From: Aquimarina sediminis
Lineage (GTDB): Bacteria; Bacteroidota; Bacteroidia; Flavobacteriales; Flavobacteriaceae
Length of the DNA stretch: 64,000 nucleotides
Direction of reading: 5' to 3'
Assembly: GCF_002895435.1 (NCBI RefSeq)
Contig: NZ_POYJ01000002.1
Span: 558,001-622,000 of the forward strand
The position numbers and the translations under genes are program-made. Under the pieces are notes generated by a model, which was given only the letters and a program-made list of their open reading frames with translations, ran no database searches and was not told the origin of the DNA. Numbering within the stretch: the stretch's first letter is position 1; every line of letters starts with the position of its first letter. Positions 18,348 to 26,170 of this stretch are shown here, piece after piece.

Positions 18348-18851
18348 TTATGATGGGTCTACCAAGTATAGTGGTTGATCAAATTCTACGGGAGAAGAAT
18401 CGTCGACTAATACTTTTACAATTTTACCAGAGACTTCACTTTCTATCTCATTGAAAAGCTTCATCGCTTCGATGATACAAAGTACATCACCTTCTTTTAT
18501 CGAATCACCAACTTCTACAAATGTAGGCTTGTCTGGCGACGGTTTTCGATAAAAAGTTCCAATAATTGGAGATTTGATAGTTATGTATTTAGAATCATCT
18601 TCGGTAGCACTTTGTTCTTCTGTTCCGGTAGCAGCAGGTGTTGTTGCTACAGGAGTTGTTTGCGCAGGAGCAACAGGTTGCTGAGATGTTACTGTACCAG
18701 CAACGGGTATTTGCTGTACAATTGTTGTTTCTTTACTATCTTCTGATCCAGTTTTAATGGTGATTTTAATGTCATCCATTTCTAACTTTACTTCGCTAGC
18801 TCCTGATTTAGCTACGAATTTAATTAAATTCTGAATTTCTTTTAAATCCAT
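18348..18851 (-). CDS. accB: Acetyl-CoA carboxylase, biotin carboxyl carrier protein
   Basis: A 167-residue carrier. Residues 1-35 are the conserved N-terminal docking segment (MDLKEIQNLIKFVAKSGASEV). A Pro/Ala/Thr/Gln-rich flexible linker covers about 45-85, and the biotinyl domain follows, with Lys131 in CIIEAMKLFNEIES as the biotinylation site. The PSPDKPTFVEVGD segment is the usual protruding thumb region of BCCP. It lies 28 nt after fabH and upstream of accC. Confidence 0.97.
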   Translation of the reverse strand: MDLKEIQNLIKFVAKSGASEVKLEMDDIKITIKTGSEDSKETTIVQQIPVAGTVTSQQPVAPAQTTPVATTPAATGTEEQSATEDDSKYITIKSPIIGTFYRKPSPDKPTFVEVGDSIKEGDVLCIIEAMKLFNEIESEVSGKIVKVLVDDSSPVEFDQPLYLVDPS

Positions 18852-18878
18852 AATGTGGGTATTGTGTGTTTTAGTTGT

Positions 18879-19874
18879 TTAGGAATTATAGGCCCATTTT
18901 AGATAAATGGAACCCCAGGTGAAACCTCCTCCAAAAGAGGCAAATACTACATTGTCTCCTTTTTTGAGTTGTTTTTCATAATCATGTAACAATAATGGTA
19001 ATGTGGCTGAGGTAGTATTACCATATCGTTGAATATTCATGAGAACCTTGTCCTCATTTAGTTCCATTCTTTTGGCTGTAGCATCTATTATACGTTTATT
19101 TGCCTGATGTGCAATTAGCCAATCTACATCTTCACCAGTTAGATTATTACGTTCCATAATCTTTGAACTGGCATCAGCCATATTAGAAACTGCATATTTA
19201 AATACAGTTTTTCCGTCTTGCTGAACAAAGTGTTGTCTATTGGCTACTGTTTCTTCTGATGGAGGTAGTATAGATCCACCAGCTTCGATTTTCAGGAATT
19301 CTCTTCCTACACCATCTGTACGAAGGTACTCGTCCTGTAGCCCCAAGCCTTCTTGGTTGGGTTCAAAAAGTACAGCTCCGCCACCATCACCAAAAATGAT
19401 GCAAGTAGTACGGTCTGTATAATCAATAATCGAGGACATTTTATCTGCTCCTATTACTAATACTTTTTTATACCTACCAGATTCAATATAACTTGCGGCA
19501 GTAGACATTCCATATAAAAAACTGGAACATGCAGCTTGTAAGTCATAAGAAAATGCATTGGTTGCTCCGATTTGGGAAGCGGCATACGCTGCTGTTGCAG
19601 CAACAGGAAGATCTGGAGTAGCGGTAGCAAAGATCACCATATCAATCTCTTTTGGGTCGAGATTTCTTTTGGCGATCAAATCTTCTGCCGCTTTTATACC
19701 TAAGAAAGATGTTCCTTTATCTTGATCTTTAAGTATTCTACGTTCTTTAATACCTGTACGACTGGTAATCCATTCGTCGTTGGTGTCAACCATGGTTGCT
19801 AATATATCATTGGTTAACACGTAGTCTGGCACATAAGCGCCTACAGCTGTAATAGCGGCTGTGATTTTACTCAT
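18879..19874 (-). CDS. fabH: 3-oxoacyl-ACP synthase III
   Basis: A 331-residue condensing enzyme that starts fatty-acid chains by joining acyl-CoA with malonyl-ACP. Cys116 in LQAACSSFLYG is the nucleophile; the His of WLIAHQANKRI and the Asn of RYGNTTSATLP complete the triad. The N-terminus has the expected TNDEWITSRTGIKERR CoA-binding segment. In this phylum it usually primes branched chains, which is an inference from lineage. It lies downstream of rpmF with a hairpin in between, so the level reaching fabH may be set by read-through or by an internal promoter I cannot place. Confidence 0.97.
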   Translation of the reverse strand: MSKITAAITAVGAYVPDYVLTNDILATMVDTNDEWITSRTGIKERRILKDQDKGTSFLGIKAAEDLIAKRNLDPKEIDMVIFATATPDLPVAATAAYAASQIGATNAFSYDLQAACSSFLYGMSTAASYIESGRYKKVLVIGADKMSSIIDYTDRTTCIIFGDGGGAVLFEPNQEGLGLQDEYLRTDGVGREFLKIEAGGSILPPSEETVANRQHFVQQDGKTVFKYAVSNMADASSKIMERNNLTGEDVDWLIAHQANKRIIDATAKRMELNEDKVLMNIQRYGNTTSATLPLLLHDYEKQLKKGDNVVFASFGGGFTWGSIYLKWAYNS

Positions 19875-19990
19875 ATCTTAGTTTTAGTTTCACGAACTAT
19901 AACACAAAATTGTGCTTAAAAATTCGTTGAAATTACTAAATTATACACAAATATGGCGCAAAATAACTGGATTTTGACACATATTCAACT

Positions 19991-20021
19991 AAAAACAAAA
20001 AAACTCTCACAAATGTGAGAG
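19991..20021 (-). terminator. Terminator or attenuator after rpmF
   Basis: Arms CTCTCAC (20004-20010) and GTGAGAG (20015-20021) with a 4-nt loop. The preceding AAAAACAAAAAAA (19991-20003) gives a long T-rich run on the minus strand. It sits 26 nt beyond the rpmF stop and about 120 nt before fabH. Confidence 0.75.
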
Positions 20022-20047
20022 CTCTCTTTGAAATTTTAACAGTATCC

Positions 20048-20245
20048 TTACGCTACTTCTTCTTCAGTATTGTCGATAACTATTTGACCACGGTAATATA
20101 ATTTACCTTCGTGCCAGTGTGCTCTGTGGTACAAATGTGCTTCTCCTGTTGTAGGATCAGTAGCAATTTGCGGAGCAGTAGCTTTATAATGCGTTCTTCT
20201 TTTATCTCTTCTGGTTTTCGATATTTTTCTCTTAGGATGTGCCAT
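20048..20245 (-). CDS. rpmF: 50S ribosomal protein L32
   Basis: A 65-residue basic ribosomal protein with [20 protein letters not shown], the standard L32 N-terminus. The later part ([20 protein letters not shown]) lacks the CxxC pairs of zinc-type L32, so this is the zinc-free form common in Bacteroidota. It is preceded by DUF177 with a 10-nt gap, the near-universal bacterial pair. Confidence 0.97.
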   Translation of the reverse strand: MAHPKRKISKTRRDKRRTHYKATAPQIATDPTTGEAHLYHRAHWHEGKLYYRGQIVIDNTEEEVA

Positions 20246-20255
20246 TGCTTAGCTA

Positions 20256-20795
20256 TTATTTATCGTTTAATAAGTTTTTTAATTTATCCCAACGAGGATC
20301 TGTCTCCTCATTGTCATCTACTATTTTTTTCTCTTTTGGACTTAATTCTTCTAATTTTTCAAGTATATCGGACTCTAATGTGCCGTTTTCTACACCAGGA
20401 TGAACTCTTTTCGGAGGGATGGCAAGAACAAGTAGTTCATAAACATATTGATGAATATTAACTTCATATTCTCCATGAGGAATAATAAGAAGTTCTTCAT
20501 TCTCATCATTATATTCATCTCCAAATTTTACTACTAAAAAAAAATCATTTTTAATAGGTAAATCAAATGGTTCGTTAGTGAGATCACAATTTACATTAAC
20601 AGTTCCCGTTGCTTTAAATTGAAGTTCCAACATTGTTGTTTTTTTATTGAACTCCAGATCAACTTTTACTGCAGATGCATTAAACTCATCATACTCAAAA
20701 TGTTCAAAGAACGCATTGTCAATTTGATACTCAAACTGGTGTAATCCTTGCTTCAGCCCAACAAAAGGAATAGTATACTCTTTAAGTTGTTTCAT
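20256..20795 (-). CDS. DUF177 (YceD family) protein
   Basis: A 179-residue acidic protein of the DUF177/YceD family. It is known to be paired with rpmF and linked to 23S rRNA accumulation in E. coli and plants; the molecular role is unsettled. Visible features are YTIPFVGLKQGLHQFEYQID at the start, a central CDLTNEPFDLPI segment matching the family's Cys region (only one Cys remains) and the acidic C-terminus EETDPRWDKLKNLL, which is a typical ending. It begins the transcript controlled by the -7 element at 20841. Confidence 0.9.
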   Translation of the reverse strand: MKQLKEYTIPFVGLKQGLHQFEYQIDNAFFEHFEYDEFNASAVKVDLEFNKKTTMLELQFKATGTVNVNCDLTNEPFDLPIKNDFFLVVKFGDEYNDENEELLIIPHGEYEVNIHQYVYELLVLAIPPKRVHPGVENGTLESDILEKLEELSPKEKKIVDDNEETDPRWDKLKNLLNDK

Positions 20796-20840
20796 TTCAT
20801 CATCAGTTTCAAGTGCCTATCAATTTGATAAAGGCGGGTG

Positions 20841-20848
20841 CAAAGATA
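20841..20848 (-). promoter_or_regulatory. Promoter -7 element for the DUF177-rpmF transcript
   Basis: On the minus strand the octamer reads TATCTTTG, an exact match to the Bacteroidota -7 consensus TAnnTTTG, 46 nt before the DUF177 start codon. A clear TTTG -33 element is not present at the usual spacing. The match is sequence only. Confidence 0.6.
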
Positions 20849-20944
20849 ATAAAAAATCGTTATGAAAGTATTTTTGTAAACAAAATTATATCAGATTGTT
20901 AGTCTTTGTTTGTTTAAGGATGCAACTATACAAGCTTAAAAAAC

Positions 20945-22006
20945 CTAATTATTCTTGTTTTGTGGTTTACGAGGTTGTCTTTTTAAAGGGTTTTTGGTTA
21001 ATTCTTGATATTCCTTTCTGTTTTTAAAAATATTTAGGGCTGCAAAAACTGCCTCTTTAAAAGAACTGTTATCAGCTTGGTTTTTTCCTGCAATTTCAAA
21101 TGCGGTTCCATGGTCGGGTGAGGTTCTCACTTTGTTTAATCCTGCAGTATAGTTTACTCCTTTACCAAACGAGAGTGTTTTGAAAGGAATCAGTCCTTGA
21201 TCATGGTATGAAGCTACAATGGCATCAAAGGATTTATAATTGTTGGATCCAAAAAAACTATCTGCGGCATAAGGACCGTATACTAATTTGCCAGAATCAT
21301 TAATTTTTTTGATAGTTGGCTTTAATACTTCTTCATCTTCTTGACCGATTACTCCATTATCCCCACTATGTGGGTTAATACCTAATACTGCAATTTTCGG
21401 TTTTGAGATACCAAAATCCTGTTTTAGGGCATGATGAATGGTTGCTATTTTCTGCTCGATTAGTTTTGGTGTTATGGTTTCGGCAATATCTTTTACCGCA
21501 ACATGATCAGTTAAAAGCCCTACTTTTAGATCATCGGTTATCATAAACATTAGACTATTTCCTTCTAGCTCTTGATCGAGATAATCGGTATGTCCAGGAA
21601 ATTTAAACTCTTCAGATTGAATGCTATGTTTGTTAATAGGGGCAGTTACTAGTACATCAATCTCATTGTTTTTGAGAGACTGGGTGGCAGCTCGTAAGGA
21701 TTTGATCGCATAGCTTCCTACTTTTTCGTCCTCTTTTCCAAAATTGATATTTACAGCTTCTTTCCAAACATTAAGAACATTTATTTTGCCATCCAAAATC
21801 TGAGAGGCTTTATCAATGCCGTGAAGATTAGTGTTGTACTTGTAATGTTTTTTTAAGAAAGACAGAATTTTTACTGAGGCAAAAATCACGGGAGTACAGA
21901 AATCTAACATTCTAGAATCCTCAAATGTTTTAAGCACCACTTCGCTTCCAATACCGTTAAGATCACCAATAGAAATTCCTAATCTTATTTTTTCTTCTTT
22001 CTTCAT
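20945..22006 (-). CDS. pdxA: 4-hydroxythreonine-4-phosphate dehydrogenase
   Basis: A 353-residue NAD- and metal-dependent enzyme of pyridoxal phosphate synthesis (DXP-dependent route). The N-terminus MKKEEKIRLGISIGDLNGIGSEV is canonical. Further motifs are TAPINKHSIQ, FPGHTDYLDQ (metal site), GINPHSGDNGVIGQEDEE and YHDQGLIPFKTLSFGKGVNYTAG. The start is placed at 22006, because the 21 codons upstream lack similarity. It is divergent from ribE. Note that it is oriented into the DUF177 cluster but that cluster has its own promoter. Confidence 0.96.
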   Translation of the reverse strand: MKKEEKIRLGISIGDLNGIGSEVVLKTFEDSRMLDFCTPVIFASVKILSFLKKHYKYNTNLHGIDKASQILDGKINVLNVWKEAVNINFGKEDEKVGSYAIKSLRAATQSLKNNEIDVLVTAPINKHSIQSEEFKFPGHTDYLDQELEGNSLMFMITDDLKVGLLTDHVAVKDIAETITPKLIEQKIATIHHALKQDFGISKPKIAVLGINPHSGDNGVIGQEDEEVLKPTIKKINDSGKLVYGPYAADSFFGSNNYKSFDAIVASYHDQGLIPFKTLSFGKGVNYTAGLNKVRTSPDHGTAFEIAGKNQADNSSFKEAVFAALNIFKNRKEYQELTKNPLKRQPRKPQNKNN

Positions 22007-22066
22007 TATATAAACTACTTTATCAGTATTTTTGAAACCTAAAATCAGGCTCCAACCTTCAAGCCA

Positions 22067-22074
22067 CAAATTTA
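22067..22074 (-). promoter_or_regulatory. Candidate promoter -7 element for pdxA
   Basis: TAAATTTG on the minus strand matches TAnnTTTG and lies 60 nt upstream of the pdxA start. It falls within the 86-nt divergent pdxA/ribE spacer. No convincing -33 element was found. Confidence 0.5.
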
Positions 22075-22092
22075 ATTAAATAATTTGCATTT

Positions 22093-22680
22093 ATGTTTAC
22101 AGGAATCATCGAAGAATTAGGAACCGTAACTTCTTTACACGCAGACAAGGAGAATCTGGATATAACAGTACGTGCTGGTTTTACTTCAGAGCTAAAGATA
22201 GATCAAAGTGTAGCGCATAATGGAGTTTGTTTAACTGTTGTGTCAATAGATAATGATAGTTATACGGTTACGGCAATTAAAGAAACTCTAGATAAGACTA
22301 CACTTGGCAATCTGGTATCTGGCGATGTTGTAAATCTAGAAAGAGGAATGAGATTGGGGGATCGTTTGGATGGGCATATTGTGCAGGGGCATGTGGACCA
22401 AACAGCAGTTTGTAAATCTATATCCGAAGCTGATGGGAGCTGGTACTTTACTTTTAGTTATGATGAGTCACTTAGCAATATTACAATCGAAAAAGGTTCA
22501 ATAACTGTTAATGGGGTTAGTTTGACAGTAGTTGATTCTAAAAAAAATGAGTTTAGTGTAGCAATTATTCCTTTTACATATGAGCATACTAATTTCAATA
22601 CATTCCGAGTAGGAACTATGGTGAATCTAGAGTTTGATGTAATAGGCAAATATGTACAGAGAATTACCGAATTGAGATAG
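22093..22680 (+). CDS. ribE: Riboflavin synthase, alpha subunit
   Basis: A 195-residue enzyme that dismutates two 6,7-dimethyl-8-ribityllumazines to riboflavin. Two similar lumazine-binding beta-barrel halves are visible: MFTGIIEELGTV at the start of the first, and LDGHIVQGHVDQTA opening the second (about residue 95), each with its SVAHNGVCLTV or GSITVNGVSLTVV ligand segment. The length is normal. A hairpin follows the stop directly. No FMN riboswitch is visible in the short leader. Confidence 0.96.
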   Translation: MFTGIIEELGTVTSLHADKENLDITVRAGFTSELKIDQSVAHNGVCLTVVSIDNDSYTVTAIKETLDKTTLGNLVSGDVVNLERGMRLGDRLDGHIVQGHVDQTAVCKSISEADGSWYFTFSYDESLSNITIEKGSITVNGVSLTVVDSKKNEFSVAIIPFTYEHTNFNTFRVGTMVNLEFDVIGKYVQRITELR

Positions 22681-22681
22681 A

Positions 22682-22714
22682 GAAGTAGAATGATAGCTAT
22701 ACCAATTCTACTTC
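22682..22714. terminator. Hairpin after ribE
   Basis: Perfect 10-bp arms, GAAGTAGAAT (22682-22691) and ATTCTACTTC (22705-22714), 13-nt loop, starting 2 nt after the ribE stop. No strong T-run follows on the plus strand, so it may be a weak terminator or a 3'-end stabiliser. It overlaps the end of the small minus-strand ORF. Confidence 0.5.
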
Positions 22715-22852
22715 GTTAAATTTAAAAAGTGAAACTCTGTTTCGTTCGATCTTTAAAAGTACTCCTCCAAGATCACTTAGAGTAGAGCAGGACTCGAAAT
22801 CCAATACTTTACCAAAATACTGGCTTTTTGTATCAATTACTTTATACTGCAT
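22697..22852 (-). CDS. Small protein of 51 residues, unknown
   Basis: A short ATG-to-TAG frame, too short for most ORF callers, fills the ribE 3' spacer. The translation begins MQYKVIDTKSQYFGKVLDFE, continues SCSTLSDLGGVLLKIERN and ends RVSLFKFNEVELV. It looks like a real beta-rich protein: alternating hydrophobic strands, a charged hairpin turn and no low complexity. The pattern resembles a tiny SH3-like or barrel domain, but I recognise no family. No promoter element was identified. The stop lies in the loop of the ribE hairpin. Confidence 0.5.
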   Translation of the reverse strand: MQYKVIDTKSQYFGKVLDFESCSTLSDLGGVLLKIERNRVSLFKFNEVELV

Positions 22853-23038
22853 AATTTTTTAGATTTGATTAGTATTCCCATGTTTCGATATAGTAATTCT
22901 TTCCCCAAAAAATGTACCATACCGTATCAAATTCAAAAGTAAATGTACAGGAGAGTCTTCGTAATTAAAAATAAACTTATCAGGTTTTATTAACAAAGAG
23001 GTTGTGTGATAGTTGTTAAGGTGTTGATAATAAGTCTT

Positions 23039-23656
23039 TTATTTAGATTTTTGATGAGATGTGTTTCCGGAGTGTAGCTTTGTATAGGTCTTATCCTTCT
23101 CTAATTGTTTAATAAAAGATGATGGGTAGATTCCTGCTTTTTTATAAAAAGCTTTTGAAAAGGCTTCAGAATTATTGAAACCTACTTCTTGGGCTATTGC
23201 TTTAATCTTGTATTTTCTGAAGATAGCATCTTTTCTAAGCTTATCTATTACATAATCTATACGCAGGTCATTGATATAGTTACTAAAGCTTTTTTCTTTA
23301 TACGTGTTTACTGCCTTAGAGAGGTAACTAGAATTCGATCCGAAACTTTTAGCCAGGTCTTTGGTGTTTAGATTAGGTTTTAGATATTCTTTTTTTTCTT
23401 CAAATTGTTGCAAACGTTTAAGAAGATTGCTTAGTGTTTTCTGGTTTATGGGACAGGATTCAGATATGGTTGGTGGTTCTTTTTTGAAATCTTGTTTTGG
23501 GATTTTGTTAAATATCTGAATGAGTTTCTGCTTTTTTCGGTAATAACGATAATAATAAATGACACCAAATAGGCTTATAGCTAATAGTATAGAGATGATA
23601 ATATGAATATAGAAGAATAAAAAATAAGGTAATGCAAAAAGTAACCTACTGCTCAT
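23039..23656 (-). CDS. Membrane-tethered AraC-type transcription regulator
   Basis: A 205-residue protein with one N-terminal membrane helix (about residues 8-34, FFYIHIIISILLAISLFGVIYYY), a lysine-rich linker and a C-terminal AraC/XylS double HTH. The DNA-binding part includes NTKDLAKSFGSNSSYLSKAV, FSNYINDLRIDYVIDKL and IKAIAQEVGFNNSEAFSKAFYKKAGIYPSSF, the normal family signature. Flavobacterial relatives usually carry a long TPR sensor before the membrane helix. Here that sensor is absent and no remnant is visible upstream, so this is either a short natural form or a truncated one. It is divergent from the operator-controlled gene at 23963. Confidence 0.85.
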   Translation of the reverse strand: MSSRLLFALPYFLFFYIHIIISILLAISLFGVIYYYRYYRKKQKLIQIFNKIPKQDFKKEPPTISESCPINQKTLSNLLKRLQQFEEKKEYLKPNLNTKDLAKSFGSNSSYLSKAVNTYKEKSFSNYINDLRIDYVIDKLRKDAIFRKYKIKAIAQEVGFNNSEAFSKAFYKKAGIYPSSFIKQLEKDKTYTKLHSGNTSHQKSK

Positions 23657-23772
23657 AGTTAAATTGGTATGTGAAACTTGGATCGAATTAAAAATTCTAA
23701 TAGAGTAGGATGATCAAAATTAAGAAATTTCTGGATAATATAATAAATTCTTCCTCTTTATTTAAGATATTT

Positions 23773-23802
23773 TTTGGAATAATTCCAAATTTTGTATCTT
23801 TG
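23773..23802 (+). promoter_or_regulatory. Bacteroidota-type promoter (-33 TTTG, -7 TATCTTTG)
   Basis: TTTG at 23773-23776 and TATCTTTG at 23795-23802 are separated by 18 nt. This is a full match to the sigma-ABfr consensus (TTTG, about 19 nt, TAnnTTTG) and the best promoter in the window. Transcription should begin near 23807 and run into the gene at 23963. Confidence 0.8.
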
Positions 23803-23818
23803 TTGTGGAATTATTCCA
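23773..23818. promoter_or_regulatory. Paired palindromic operators over the promoter
   Basis: Two copies of a palindrome with core TGGAAT-W-ATTCCA lie here. The first, TTTGGAATAATTCCAAA (23773-23789), covers the -33 element. The second, TGGAATTATTCCA (23806-23818), covers the predicted start point. Their centres (23781 and 23812) are 31 bp apart, close to three helical turns, so two dimers would sit on the same face of the DNA. This arrangement is that of a repressor; the regulator is not identified. Confidence 0.7.
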
Positions 23819-23962
23819 ACGCAGTGTGCTAAATATTAATTCAAATTTTTAAATACTTTTTACCTTTTGCCGATTTTATTTTTAAAGTCTTGGCATGTGT
23901 TTTGTAAAACAATAGAGGTAACCCAATTCGATGAACTACTTACTATAAACAACCTTTATGTT

Positions 23963-24301
23963 ATGAGTGGTATAAACTATGAAATACAGAACAGAAAATT
24001 ACAATCGTATAAACATACTTTTGATTACGATTTCTGTAAAAGAAAATACGACGAGTACGCAAGTATGACGCTTGACCAATTTAGAGAATGTTTAAAAGAC
24101 TCTCAAAAATTGGGAGAGATCGGTCATTTGTGCTGTTTTATTTTATGGGTAAAAAATAAGGCAGGCTATGAGTATAGAGATAGTCTGGGAGATTATGGGT
24201 TGATTCATTTACTTTTTCATTGTATAGAAAACAAGCATAATGTAGAAGTGCATGCCGAATATATTCACATGTTATTTAAAACGGATATCAAGTTGGCATA
24301 A
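23963..24301 (+). CDS. Operator-controlled hypothetical protein
   Basis: A 112-residue protein I do not recognise. It opens MSGINYEIQNRKLQSYKHTF, reads as mainly helical with aromatic and charged residues, and contains EIGHLCCFILWVKNKAG and YGLIHLLFHCIENKHN, with a Cys pair and several histidines that could bind a metal. There is no signal peptide. I start at ATG 23963; the frame is open 32 codons further to a TTG at 23867, which would give 144 residues and a 5' leader of only about 60 nt, so that start remains possible. It is the only gene behind the paired-operator promoter. Confidence 0.65.
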   Translation: MSGINYEIQNRKLQSYKHTFDYDFCKRKYDEYASMTLDQFRECLKDSQKLGEIGHLCCFILWVKNKAGYEYRDSLGDYGLIHLLFHCIENKHNVEVHAEYIHMLFKTDIKLA

Positions 24302-24731
24302 AAGTTTCGATAAAAAAATAGTTATCTCAACAGATAAAATATTTGATGTTTGTTTTTCAGTCTTATTAATACGGGTTTTCCTTAGTAAAACTTATGTAAA
24401 CACCTACTTTTATGTAGAATAACACCCCCAATTTTTATGGGTTAAATACCCCTTTTTGTTTACTGATTCTTAATGTAAAAACGTTTTAAATTCCTGAAAA
24501 CAAACTAGTTGTGAGTAATTCAAAATCAGATGTATTACATATGGGTTTTTTAATAAATATCTGTTTTTTATTTTAGATATCAGAATGAATAAGAGGCAAA
24601 TATTCTTGTGTTTGTGGCTCCGCTCTTATAGTTAGAATCTCGCACAAATTGTAATAGACCTATACCATACGACTACCCTGTGACGAGTTTCACTACTAAA
24701 ACTATTTAATTAATCTCAAAAGTTAAACAAT
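24302..24731. other. Gene-free spacer before the metalloprotease lipoprotein
   Basis: About 430 bp without a convincing frame. It contains an ACCCCC...GGGTTAAATACCCC stretch near 24423-24453 with partial inverted character, and T-rich tracts. It probably carries the leader and promoter of the next gene, but no exact TAnnTTTG element was found. Confidence 0.4.
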
Positions 24732-25571
24732 ATGAGAAAGCTCACTTCATTAATGTTGTATACTGTCATTACGGTAATAGTTTGGTCATGTCAAAAAGAG
24801 AAAGTTGCGGATCAAATACCAATACAAGAAATATCAGAACCCACAAAACCACAGCTAAACAAGCTTTGTAATATGGGGATAAACACAAGTAAAGTTACCA
24901 TCCAAGATGTTACTTTTATAGATGGATCTTCTGGTAAACACCTAGTAGCTGGTGATATTATGGTACCTATAAATGGTTTAAACGAATATCCAGAATTAAA
25001 ACCTGTAGAGAATAATAATAAGCAATTTCAAACTGCAAATTTGGTGTCAATACCTTATAGAAACATTAATATTCTTGGGTATACTGGCAATGGATTTGCA
25101 TTAACCAGTAAAATGCAAACAGCTCTACGATGGGCGGTTGCTAATTATAATGAAGTTGGTACAACTATTAGATTTAATCTTACTTTTGGGACTAATTATA
25201 CAGCGGCAGATATGGTGGTGTATGCGATAAACGAAGTGGGTATTGGTGGATCAGCAGGGATTCTTGACCCCTCTGGAAGACCTTACAAATGGATTCGAGT
25301 TAATTTGGGGACAAACGCTTACAGCATTAATGTAAATGAGCATGTGATAGGACATGAAATTGCACATTGTATTGGATTTCGTCATCAAGATTGGTATAAC
25401 CATCAAAGTTGTGGGTATAGTGGTCCTCTTCCTGCCGAGCCACTTGCTATTTGGATTGAAGGGACTCCGTGGTCTCCTTACGAAGATTCTATTACATTAA
25501 CATGCTTTGATACTGGTACAGACGGTGAATTATCACCTTCTGATATTTTGGCATTAAACATATTGTACTAA
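24732..25571 (+). CDS. M57-like zinc metalloprotease lipoprotein
   Basis: A 279-residue lipoprotein: MRKLTSLMLYTVITVIVWSC gives lipobox Cys20. The zinc motif GHEIAHCIGFRH (His208, Glu209, His212, His218) fits the HExxHxxGxxH pattern of metzincin-type dual-action HEIGH proteases (peptidase M57) of Bacteroidota. The fourth residue is Ala where the family name motif has Gly. Residues about 125-145 are the expected helix (TSKMQTALRWAVANYNEV) and the C-terminus has ITLTCFDTGTDGELSPSDILALNILY. It is probably exposed on the outer membrane and cuts proteins; its target is unknown. Confidence 0.88.
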   Translation: MRKLTSLMLYTVITVIVWSCQKEKVADQIPIQEISEPTKPQLNKLCNMGINTSKVTIQDVTFIDGSSGKHLVAGDIMVPINGLNEYPELKPVENNNKQFQTANLVSIPYRNINILGYTGNGFALTSKMQTALRWAVANYNEVGTTIRFNLTFGTNYTAADMVVYAINEVGIGGSAGILDPSGRPYKWIRVNLGTNAYSINVNEHVIGHEIAHCIGFRHQDWYNHQSCGYSGPLPAEPLAIWIEGTPWSPYEDSITLTCFDTGTDGELSPSDILALNILY

Positions 25572-25697
25572 AAGAATAGAGACAGATGCTGTTTTTTGAT
25601 GCCTTTTGTCGAATAATTCTTTTTTGTCTAAACCAGTTTAATAACAGCTTTATACTATCTTAACTCTTATATTTGGTAACTAAAAATTGGTTTAGAC

Positions 25698-26075
25698 ATG
25701 GATAAATTTGAAAAGAAAGATGTAAAAAATCTATTTGGTGACGTCAAAGAGTATTTCTCTCCCAAAGTAATCGGAGAAGTAAATAATGTGTATGTCAAAC
25801 TAGCTAAGATCAAAGGGGAAAAAGTACCCTGGCATGCCCATGAAAATGAAGATGAGCTTTTTTACATTGTAAAAGGAGAATTGTTATTTGAGATCGAAGA
25901 TCAACCTTCTTTTATAATGAAAGAAGGAGATTTGTTTATTGTACCAAAAGGAGTTACTCATAGAGTAAGTGCTACAGAAGAATGTTGGATAATGCTTATC
26001 GAAAATAAAGAAACATTGCACACAGGTAATGTAGTCTCTGATATTACCAAATCTATTAAACAGCAAGAGTCTTAA
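25698..26075 (+). CDS. Cupin-domain protein
   Basis: A 125-residue single-domain cupin. Motif 1 is WHAHENEDELFYIVKGELLFEI (metal ligands His-His-Glu) and motif 2 is EGDLFIVPKGVTHRV (His). The order and spacing are complete, so metal binding is likely; the reaction is unknown, since the fold serves many. It is probably cytoplasmic. It stands alone, about 125 nt after the protease gene and 95 nt before the EamA gene. Confidence 0.88.
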   Translation: MDKFEKKDVKNLFGDVKEYFSPKVIGEVNNVYVKLAKIKGEKVPWHAHENEDELFYIVKGELLFEIEDQPSFIMKEGDLFIVPKGVTHRVSATEECWIMLIENKETLHTGNVVSDITKSIKQQES

Positions 26076-26170
26076 AATTTGGTACAATTAAAATAAGGTT
26101 AATTATAGTAAGAAAACGATAGATATATAGGAACTTTATCATTTGGATAAAAAACCTAAATATTGCTGCG

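Noticed and set aside
24302..24731. Possible riboswitch or ncRNA before the metalloprotease gene
   Set aside because: There is partial inverted character (ACCCCC...ACCCC) but no stable fold or known consensus could be supported by eye.
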